From positions 60,320,501 to 60,384,500 of the forward strand of contig CM075353.1 in assembly GCA_037693485.1 (NCBI GenBank): DNA of 64,000 bases, given 5' to 3'. The notes beneath the pieces were generated by a model. It was given only the letters and a program-made list of their open reading frames with translations. It was not told where the DNA came from and searched no databases. Positions 56,651 through 64,000 of the stretch are shown here, in pieces (positions within the stretch are counted from its first letter, which is position 1; every line of letters starts with the position of its first letter). The position numbers were made by a program, and so were the translations under genes. The DNA comes from Kitagawia praeruptora. Lineage: Eukaryota; Streptophyta; Magnoliopsida; Apiales; Apiaceae.

Positions 56651-57026
56651 TTCTTGGAAAATGAAGTTTTAGTAATGATGGGAAATATGAGATGGATGTC
56701 ACTGGGCATTATTGTGACATGCAATGAAAAGGATCTTGAGTCAACAATTCTTAAGGCAATCTTATGTATGGCGTTTGGTCACTGCAAGACTTGGATGCAA
56801 GTGGGTATTAGTATGCTCGCATGGAGACACAAGATTGATCCTTTATAGGCAATTTTAATCGTTGTTTTTAAAACTAGTTTAAACTAGTTTCTCTATCATG
56901 TTGTTTATGTTGTTATGACTTTATCATTTGGCCTTTGTAATGGCTAATTGTTGACTTCGCGGGGTATGCCCCTAGACGTGTATCATGTTGTTCCCTTTGG
57001 TATAAACTTTTAATTAGCAAAAAAAA
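56651..57026 (+). pseudogene. 3' remnant of K3
   Basis: A plus-strand frame to 56848 (LENEVLVMMGNMRWMSLGII ... WRHKIDPL) is a class 2 C-terminus related to the fragment at 33675. It is followed by the K 3' UTR with hairpin and poly(A) at 57019-57029. It pairs with the 5' part of K3 at 32392. Confidence 0.65.
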
Positions 57027-57042
57027 AAAGTAGAATTGTGGA

Positions 57043-57495
57043 CAGCTAGATTTCTAAATTTTGCAGGCCGCCTCCAACTAATCAAAGCTATTTTGGTCAG
57101 TATTGTGGGTTATTGGAGTATGTACTTATTTCTTCCTAAAGGAATTCTTAAGAAGATTAATGCTCTATTTTTCAAGTTCCTTTGGGGAGGGTTCTATAAA
57201 CCAGATGGGAAATGTCAGTACAAAGTAGGGTGGGAGGAATGTTGTAAACCGAAAGCGGAAGGGGGTCTTGGGATTCGAAATTTATTTGAATGGAATGATG
57301 CTGCCATTCTCTATCAGTTGTGGCGTGTCCTTCACCCCACCTCTAGCTCTCTTTGGATAGCATGGTTTCATAAAGTCCTGCTGTGGAAGAAGGAATTCTG
57401 GACTGCCTCAATGCCGTATCGCTGTTGTTGGATTGCGAGGAAAATATTCAACGCTAGGAAGCTGGCCTTGCAGCACTTGCACTTCAACACTAAAT
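57043..57495 (+). pseudogene. L0 ORF2 continuation after the K3 nest
   Basis: The frame continues the RT region (TARFLNFAGRLQLIKAILVS, FLPKGILKKINALFFKFLWGG, EGGLGIRNLFEWNDA, CCWIARKIFNARKLALQHLH). LINE similarity stops near 57495, before the zf-RVT domain. The sequence there joins an unrelated minus-strand coding fragment without poly(A), so L0 was cut by a rearrangement. Confidence 0.85.
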
Positions 57496-57684
57496 TCATC
57501 AACATTAATGAACTCATCATTATAAACAAGTTTTGGGGGTGCTAGGCTCATCACTACTTGCATCTAAAGCATCAGCCATACTTAAATCATCAAGATGTAA
57601 TGAATCTTCAAGTTTTTTTTTATTTTTTTCATTATCTTCTTTTTTTTTCGAACCAAACATACGAGCAAATAATTTATCCGCCAT
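57493..57684 (-). pseudogene. Unrecognised gene fragment, 5' end only
   Basis: On the minus strand the ATG at 57684 opens MADKLFARMFGSKKKEDNEK, a Lys-rich stretch and LHLDDLSMADALDASSDEPS. A one-base shift near 57540 lets the frame continue PKLVYNDEFINVDEF up to the junction with L0 at about 57495. Upstream is a GA/CT-rich leader. I do not recognise the family. The composition (acidic, charged N-terminus) suggests a genuine protein start, cut off by the rearrangement that truncated L0. Confidence 0.4.
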
Positions 57685-57849
57685 AATAAACAACAAAAAT
57701 TCTAGAGAGAAATATTACCTCAAATTGAAGAGACAAGCAACTACAGATTTGGAGATTAGAGGAGAGAGAGAGAGAGAGCAGTCGACTGATTTTTTCTGTG
57801 GTGCACAAGTGAGGAGCAAGGGTTGAGCACGGTTCCTGGATAAGGAAAC

Positions 57850-57945
57850 AGGGTCCCGTACCGCGGAAACTTTCTTCGATACGTGGGCGGGGGCATTTTT
57901 GTAATTTCTCCGTACCGCGGAAAGTTTCTGCGGTACGTAGTCGAT
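57850..57945. repeat. Direct and inverted GTACCGCGGAAA repeats
   Basis: CCCGTACCGCGGAAACTTTCTTCG and CCGTACCGCGGAAAGTTTCTGCGGTACG are about 53 bp apart. The second is itself a near-perfect palindrome (arms CGTACCGC / GCGGTACG). It lies about 200 bp upstream of the minus-strand gene fragment. Confidence 0.7.
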
Positions 57946-58059
57946 TTTTTTTAAATCGGCTGTAAAATCATTTGTTGTGTAACAGTCCACAATAAATGTT
58001 TGCTGTGGACCGGGGGCCATAACATATACACCTGATATCTTATTATTACATCGATTCAA

Positions 58060-58635
58060 AATTCACTTATCACTTAGCACAGAACACCTAGCATATAAAT
58101 CATGCAACTCATATAAATCACTTAGCAGATAAACATAGCTCGTAAGCAATCATATTATTTACTACATACTTTACTATTTATAATTTTACGAAAATCGGGC
58201 AGAGTCCCCTTTATAATATGGACTATCCCGTCGGAAAATATCCGACTCCACTTCAACAATCAAGTACCTACGATGGATTCAAATCCACCTACATTCCCAA
58301 GGATTTATAATATCATAATAATTCATAATCATACTATCTACCACATAATCCGAAATCATTAATAATCACTAAGCAACATTTAACGAATCACTAATATTAC
58401 ATAATTCGATATAATCCGAATAATTCTCATATAGTCATATCAATTCGAATTAATGATTTCGAAAACTAAACATGAAATCCTATAATTTCTGAAAACTTCA
58501 CATATGAATAATAATTATATTTTCGACCCATGTTCATCATGTAGATCCTTCCGGAGGGAAGGTGGATAAGCATTACAGTTGTATTCCTTGGAGGCTACTC
58601 TAGAGATGATTTGGTTTCCTTTTGGACTCAATAAC
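58060..58635. other. AT-rich DNA without a recognisable gene
   Basis: Short phrases such as ATCACTTAGCA and AGTCCCCTTTATAA recall the gypsy LTR at 13100-13400, so this may be diverged LTR sequence. I see no ORF or defined repeat. Confidence 0.35.
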
Positions 58636-58780
58636 GGAGTCTTTTTTTTTTGCTAAATAAAGACATATATTAAGAAAAGAAAATAATTACAGGAAAGGAG
58701 GCAAACCCCGCAAAAATAGGTAGAACAGACTCTAGCCTACTAGCACCAAAACAAAGCAGCAACTAGGCCTAAGACCTAGA

Positions 58781-59433
58781 CTAATCAAAACGGGAACAAG
58801 AAAATAGTTTTTCCCTAACTGTCTGCTTTATATTGTGAATCACAATCATAGTGGGGCGTCCAGAACTTGGGTTATGTATTCTTCCATTCCTCTCTTTCCA
58901 CGTATGGTGAACTGCAACAGCTAGATACAACCCACCCAGATGAGATGTAATCTTTGTTGGTGCAGCAAAAAAATTGCCATTTTGACAATGAGACCAATCC
59001 GGGTTTAAAGCAACAGGGCTAGCACGTCTATTATCAGATCGAAAAAAGGGCAGTCCGAGAATAAATGATGGACAGTTTCTATGCCGGAATTGCAAAGAAT
59101 GCAAGACTGATCTGTGGTCATTCCAAACATTAGCATCCTATCCCTAGTGAGAAGGCGATTTTTAATTGCTAGCCATAGAGTGAAGGAGCATCTAGGGATA
59201 GAAAACGAGTTCCATACTACATCATGCCAAGGAGATGTAGCTGCTCGTTCTCTAATAGATTGCCAAATAGCAGCCATGTTGACATTAAAAGGGCGTAATC
59301 CATCCCAAGATATTGAATCCGTACGGTGTATCATAACCAGACTTACACGACTCCGTAGCTCCATCATGTCAACATGATTTGAGGTAGGCAAACGCCATTG
59401 ACTCTCACGAATGTAGTTGCCAACAATATCCAA
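58781..59433 (-). pseudogene. LINE ORF2 C-terminus with zf-RVT domain
   Basis: The frame reads NLDIVGNYIRESQWRL, SISWDGLRP, IPRCSFTLWLAIKNRLLTRD, CILCNSG and HHLFSDCPFF. It then shifts frame near 59040 to continue RRASPVALNPDWSHCQNG and WKERNGRIHNPSSG, ending KLFSCSRFD at 58781. The zinc-binding region is intact, but the element is truncated and frameshifted. Confidence 0.88.
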
Positions 59434-59438
59434 GTTAT

Positions 59439-59828
59439 TGTTGGGCTTAAACCCAATACGGTAGTATGGGCCTTGGTGATACAAGTCATATATTGATAAG
59501 ATAATAATTGTATGGAAAGACAATTATTATAGATGGTATGTCTTGTTCACAAAGTTAGGTAATTAGGTATCAAGAATGGCAAGTCTTGGTGGCTAAGTTT
59601 TGGGTGGCTATATAAACATAGTCATATTATGTTTTATGTATGCTTGAGTATTGTTTTGGCTTGAGTATCGTGTGAGTGATACACCGAGTGATTGATGTAT
59701 TATTGATATTGTTAAGATTAATAATACGAGTTTGGGACGTGGGTTTTCCGCGTCAAATATATTTGTGTGTTTGTTTTGTTTTGCTTTGCTTGTTTGAATC
59801 TCGTAATTGAGTAGCCCCTAACCTAACA
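59439..59828 (+). repeat. Solo LTR of the copia element 3 family
   Basis: 390 bp from TGTTGGGC to CCTAACA, nearly identical to the LTR at 40994-41383, with the 5-bp TSD GTTAT on both sides (59434-59438 and 59829-59833). Its internal region was lost by LTR-LTR recombination. The orientation relative to the LINE is as in copy 1. Confidence 0.95.
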
Positions 59829-59897
59829 GTTATGAGATTCAGCAATCGAGATAATACCTGGCCGAAACTGAGATATCAGAGGGATGTTGTCCACCCA

Positions 59898-61320
59898 GGA
59901 GTCTTTTATTTGGCTGATTTAATAGCTACGAAATTATAATTATATTTAGGGTTCTTGGCCTTGTAATTGGGCTTTAACCTTGGGCCCTTCTAGGCTAATT
60001 TAATGTATCATTAATTGTATTATTAGGGTTTACTTTCAACCCACATCATTTGCCCCCCAACTTCTAAGAAAACTGATCAGGTATTCATTGAAGTTAAAAA
60101 GGTTCAAGTACACTAGTGTTTCACAAGTATCGTCTTGAGTGTAAAGTGTGGAGCAACCTACACATTTACGACGATTCACCTTATTCGAGGTTGAACAATA
60201 TGTGTCTTACAGAAAATCATTAATAATTTCCTAACACTTTTCTTATACCCACAAGTATTTTAATCGTACATTGATACAGTAATCATGCCATAATTTTTGA
60301 AATTTCTTTCAAAGAAGCCACTTTTTTACAATAAAAATCAGCAAAAACCCTCACAATCTTCGACCAGGATTCCTGGTCGAATTTTCGATCAGGATCCTGG
60401 TCGACATAAACCCAAGTTGTCATCCTGGTCGATGGTACTTCGATCAGGATTCCTGGTCGACACTTCGATCAGGATTCCTGGTCGACACTTCGATCAGGAT
60501 CCTGGTCGAACAAATGCCATTTACACACTCTGGTCGATAGTATTTCGACCAAGATTCCTGGTCGACAATTTGATCAGGATCCTGGTCGAATAAATGCAAT
60601 TTGGACATTCTGGTCTATAGCATTTCGACCAAGATTCCTGGTCGGCAATTCGATCAGGATCCTGGTCGAATAAATGCACTTTGGCCATTCTGGTCTTTAG
60701 CATTTCGACCAAGATTCCTGGTCGACAATTCGATCAGGATCCTGGTCGAATAAATTTGGGTTTACAAAGTGGGCCTGCTAACCTTTTTGGGCCTTATAGA
60801 TTTTAGGATGGGTCTTTGACCAATAGCCTGGCGAAACAAATAGAATTATGGCCAAATTATTGGGCCTACCAGTCTTGTTGGGCCTCAACCCATTTTGTTT
60901 AATTATATTATTGGATTTAATTAATCCATACACTATTTTACTTTGGGACCTTTCAGATTTTCTAGAATCTTCTAGGACCTTTCTTTCTTTGGGCTTATGG
61001 GCCTCTAAATGGGCTTTAACCGGTTATCACCGGTTACTTGGAATTTTAACCGGCTATTAGCCAGTTAAAAAATTTCTATAAAAGAGTGGAGTGAGATTCA
61101 TTTCTCACTTCATTCTAATACACTCCACTTTCTGCTAAAAATTCTCTTAAGCATTTCTCTCGAGTTAAGGCAATTCTCGGTGAATTTTCCAGCAACTCTA
61201 TCATTTTCAGGCGAGTTTTTGCCGGTTTCTGGGTTTCTTTGAAGATTTTCTGGGCTTTAGTTGCATCTTTATCTTCTTTACTAAAGTTTCTGGGCTAGTG
61301 CATTCATACTTTGAAGATCA
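59898..61320 (+). other. Upstream region of the gypsy-type-domain gene, copy 2
   Basis: Nearly identical to 41454-43137 but lacking the MITE (empty TA at 60021-60022). It contains the palindromic repeat array (60358-60752; 80-bp units from about 60527, 60607 and 60687) and the TATA box TCTATAAAAGAG near 61077. No other gene is present. Confidence 0.8.
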
Positions 61321-61930
61321 ATGGCGGATAAGTCAGCACAACACCTTTTGAAGATGAATTCAGCTTCAAAAAGAGGTAACGACATCGAAATTCGTTCTTC
61401 TTATATGAGTTTAACTGAAATGATCAATATGCGCGGAGATGATTATCCCTCATTAGCTGATTTAGATGCTTATAACTGCTGTAACAAGTTTCATGATGAT
61501 GATGTAATTCAAAATTACAACAAAACTTATGAAATCAAAACTCCCTATAGACTTGTTAAGGCTGGGCCTGGCGACAGGCCTTGTCATTGGAGGCCCAATG
61601 GGCTATGTGTTTTTAGAGATGCCCTTATTGCTGGGCTTAGGTTCCCTTTTCATGAGTTTATTCCCAAACTTTTGGCCGACGTTCAAGTTAGCCCATGCCA
61701 ACTTCCACCCAATGCATGGCGATCCATTTTGTGCTTTATGGTCTTGTGCCTTAGGAAAAAATTCCCTCTTTCTGTTCCTTTGTTTAGAAAAATATTCCAA
61801 TTCTATAATAGCTCTTCTGTTCAATCGGGGTGGGTCTACGTTAGACAGCGCCCTAAAATTTCACACATCTTTAACGACCACTCGGTTGTCGACAACAACC
61901 CTAAGTGGAAAGAAGAATTTATGTACTTGG
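61321..61930 (+). pseudogene. Gypsy-type transposase-domain gene, copy 2 (N-terminal half)
   Basis: It starts MADKSAQHLLKMNSASKRG at 61321 and is open for about 203 codons with no premature stop (DAYNCC where copy 1 has a stop). It contains the whole PF04195-like domain (GPGDRPCHWRPNG, LRFPFHEFIPKLLAD, PNAWRSILCFMVLCL). It is cut by the K12 insertion after EEFMYL at the same base as K7 in copy 1. The coiled-coil half is not present downstream within this window. Confidence 0.8.
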
Positions 61931-61931
61931 A

Positions 61932-63569
61932 ATGAGAGTCGTATATGCTCTAACCTCTCTCTAACTTCTCTCTCTAAAATACCTAGCCTCCTCTAAATTT
62001 TAACCTTAATCTACATCATTTCTCCACCAGATCTTCACAATAGCCTACCCAAATCCACCTTTCCAAATCTAAGCTTTTTTTTTCATCAGATCTTTATTAT
62101 TCCTTCCTAAATTCACCCCTCCTTCTTATCTCACACCTAAATCGCCATATTTCTTATAAGATATATCATTACTATCGATGGGTTTTCTGGATTCCATTTC
62201 GGAAATTCTCAGATTTGATTTTTCGGTAAGGTTGGAGGTTGAACCTCGGGTATGTGGTAACAAAGTAGTGAATTTTCTTCCTTCTGGTCGAAGATTGGTG
62301 TTTTCTCTGAAGTTAGATGCTGGAGCTTTAGACGATGGTCTACTTTCTCTTTCATCGCAGAGAAATATGTTGAAGTTTTCAAAGGTTTGCACCTTCGAAG
62401 ACTTGCACCGCGATTGTATTATTTTTCGATCGGGTGGTTTGTTGATGGAATTGGAAGACTTCATGTTACCCAATTGGCTTTATGGTACAATGTTCTCTAT
62501 TAGACCCACCATAGTTGGGTACTATTTTCGAACTTCTCCCTTGGATTTCAAGCGTCACGATGGCTTTGTTTGCAAGGTGTTTGACTGTTGGCTGAACACA
62601 ATATGGGATTTTCTTAAGAAACGCAAGGTATTGGAAGCTAGAGTTGTGCTGCGGCTGTTTGATGTTATGGCTGCTACAGAACAAGGGTTGGGTTTTTTCG
62701 CCTGCACCTCGTTGATTGAGGTCTTTATGTGGTCTGCTCATATGGATGTTGTAAGTGTGTGTAAAGCCACTGGAGGTGATGGTATTTTAAATGCCATTTT
62801 AATTGATCTTAAGATTAATAATGTTGTTCAGCAAGTGTTCGAAATAATGCTTCAAAGATGTATAACTAATGTATTTGTTGGAGTTAAGGCTGTTGGCATG
62901 GCTAACACCCTTCACAAAAATAGTACCAAGGTTGGTTTTGTCAAAGGCCACCAGATGTTTGATGAATTGATTGATCGACCTTTATGGTTTGTAGCTATGA
63001 ATCTGAGTGGGATAATGGGTTTTCTTGGTTGGAAAATCGTTTTGGATGGATTTTGGGAGGTCATGTCCGGAGCAATGGTGGGAAAAGCTGTTTGCTCTTT
63101 CCTCTCATGTGGATTGTTTTTGAGGCCCAAGGGTGCATCGTCTTGTTCTAGGACTGCTGTTGGGATATTTACCTCTACTATTGTGCTGGGACTGTTTGAT
63201 GTGATGATGGCATACATCGTTAATAAGAATTCGATGGGGGCTGAGACTTTTGGGTCTCGTTCTCGTGATCCTTTTGCTTCGCAGTCCATGGCAGGGGTGA
63301 CTCTTGGGCCTACTGGTACTCAGGTTAGTCTCTTAGGAGACATCCAGGTATTACAGATGGAGCGTGGTACAGGTTTTATTGTGAAGGCCTGGTTGCCTCA
63401 CTTAGCTCTGAATGATGAAGTGTTCTGTTTTAGGCTGGGTTTGAGCAGCAATGATCATGCTATCACGGTCTATCGGCTGCGCTGGGATCTTCTCCTAGTA
63501 GTTTTATCTGGTAAATCGGGAGCGTTGAGGGGTTACAGGCTCCTAGTGATACGAGACTTGATAGTTTTC
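61932..63569 (+). mobile_element. K12: K element with a recombinant 5' leader
   Basis: The first ~130 bp are the same as K7 (core ATGAGAGTCGTATATGC at 61932). After CCACCTTTCC near 62063 the sequence switches to a different K leader (AAATCTAAGC...TTCATCAGATC). The left half-TSD is shared with K7 (61913-61930). The 3' end is missing: K12 runs into K13 at about 63570. Confidence 0.8.
62178..63569 (+). CDS. K12 class 2 protein, C-terminus lost
   Basis: The ATG at 62178 opens MGFLDSISEILRFDFSVRLE. About 464 codons are open up to the K13 junction, and a stop follows in foreign sequence at 63597. The N-terminus matches K7 (VEPRVCGNKVV). A later block (GFIVKAWLPHLALNDEVF) matches the LPHFMLNGEVF block of K3. 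Hydrophobic and Cys-containing; no known motif. Function unknown. Confidence 0.62.
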
Positions 63570-64000
63570 GAATTAAAATTTATACCATTAAGAAAATGAT
63601 TACATCTCTAGGGGCATACCCCGCGAAAAAGAAATACATCTACTTAACGGAACAACTGGACTAAACCATCAAAACATACTTAATCAACAAACTAAGTCAA
63701 CATGAAACCAATTAGTTAGGCCCATAGTCTACATGTAATTAACACAAAGATCATTAATATGCCAAGAAGGCATCCCATTTTTCTCTCTCCTGGCCATGCA
63801 CATAAACCATAAATGGACTTGACACATACGAAACTGTATGAAAACCTCCAAAATACCCTGTCCTACAGCGAGGACACCAACTATCCCATCCTCATCGAAA
63901 TCAGGCCCAGTTAGAGAGTCCTGAACAGTAACTGCCTCAAGCATAAACACAGTTGACCCTAACAAGGAAAAGCTGGTACAAGATGTGCACATGTAATAAA
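63570..64000 (-). mobile_element. K13: K element 3' part, runs off the window
   Basis: From 63570 the plus strand reads AATTAAAATTTATACCATTAAG and GGGGCATACCCCGCG, the complement of the K 3' UTR. The terminal GC and poly(A) are missing, so its 3' end has been cut. A minus-strand class 2-like frame (63992-63729, ending NDLCVNYM) continues beyond the window edge. Confidence 0.75.

Larger units (their letters stand above)
32392..57026 (+). mobile_element. K3: outermost K element of a 24.6 kb nest
   Basis: The left TSD AAAGTAGAATTGTGGA (32376-32391) and right TSD (57027-57042) are identical, and the host LINE frame reads straight across them. K3's own 5' core ATGAGAGTCGG is at 32403 after a run of A. 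Its own 3' end (56900-57026) has TTCGCGGGGTATGCCCCTAGA, TTTTAATTAGC and poly(A). Everything between must have entered later or arisen by rearrangement: K4-K11, a copia element and a gypsy-type-domain gene. Several internal junctions lack TSDs, so the inside is not a simple stack. Confidence 0.85.
25689..57500 (+). mobile_element. L0: L1-type LINE with ORF1 and ORF2, heavily interrupted
   Basis: The LINE begins ATGAGAGTCCTAGAGAG at 25689, followed by a CCCTAGCCAGCCGCC leader. It has ORF1 (from 25895) and ORF2 (from 30034). K2 (26547-28835) splits ORF1 and the K3 nest (32392-57026) splits the RT domain; both carry TSDs. ORF2 continues 57043 to about 57495 and then ends abruptly against unrelated DNA, so the 3' end of L0 is missing. 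Without the inserts the visible LINE is about 5 kb. It is the best candidate relative of the enzyme source that mobilises K elements, because it shares their 5' end and other LINEs here share their 3' end. Confidence 0.85.
58646..59897 (-). mobile_element. 5'-truncated LINE interrupted by a solo LTR
   Basis: The TSD GGAGTCTTTT is at 58636-58645 and 59898-59907 (short, overlapping the poly-T). On the minus strand ORF2 sequence runs from 59897 to 59834, is interrupted by the solo LTR, and resumes from 59433 to the stop at 58781. The 3' UTR has TTGCGGGGTTTGCCTCC, a variant of the K/LINE hairpin, and ends ATTTAGC-poly(A). Confidence 0.85.

Noticed and set aside
57715..58059. 114-codon minus-strand frame over the GTACCGCGG palindrome
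   Set aside because: It runs through palindromes and GA-rich leader DNA; no domain and no conserved start.

Overview
The window is an AT-rich piece of a plant nuclear genome. It is almost certainly an angiosperm and probably a eudicot: it carries plant-type Ty1/copia, Ty3/gypsy, L1-type and RTE-type retroelements, a Stowaway-like MITE, and a plant 'putative gypsy-type transposase' domain gene. I found no ordinary host gene and no tRNA or rRNA gene. Nearly every supported feature is a transposable element, most are inserted in other elements, and many boundaries are fixed by target-site duplications (TSDs) read directly from the sequence.

Layout. (1) 1-7041: a decayed copia element (leader, gag, protease, integrase, RT, RNase H, 3' LTR) whose LTR was hit by an RTE LINE. 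(2) 7042-17927: gypsy-like remnant on the minus strand (leader, tRNA-Met primer site, a very long LTR) interrupted by an L1-type fragment and by K1. (3) 17928-25688: a second, SIRE-like copia element (end of pol, spacer, then a very long extra 3' ORF) hit by three LINE fragments. (4) 25689-57500: an L1-type LINE, here L0, with a DUF4283/CCHC ORF1 and an endonuclease/RT ORF2. K2 interrupts ORF1. A 24.6 kb nest (K3, with K4-K11, a gag-protease-only copia element and a gypsy-type-domain gene inside) interrupts the RT domain. (5) 57500-64000: a minus-strand gene fragment, a LINE carrying a solo LTR, a second near-identical copy of the LTR/gypsy-type-gene locus, then K12 and K13.

The main novelty is what I call K elements: thirteen insertions plus a short tail fragment, all sharing the 3' tail of the L1-type LINEs (a GGGG-TATG-CCCC hairpin, then a TTAATTAGC-poly(A) end). 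Those with a preserved 5' end also share the 5' end of L0 (ATGAGAGTC, then a CT-rich CCCTAGCCGCC leader). They carry no RT or endonuclease but have their own long ORFs. Class 1 proteins start with and repeat KRVSF motifs, which match the RVxF docking consensus for protein phosphatase 1, and partly resemble the N-terminus of L0 ORF1. Class 2 proteins are long, Val/Cys/hydrophobic-rich and unrecognised. Some elements are mosaics of both classes. The simplest model is a coding, LINE-dependent parasite family that uses the L0-type enzyme in trans and recombines by template switching. The family names K1-K13 and L0 are mine.
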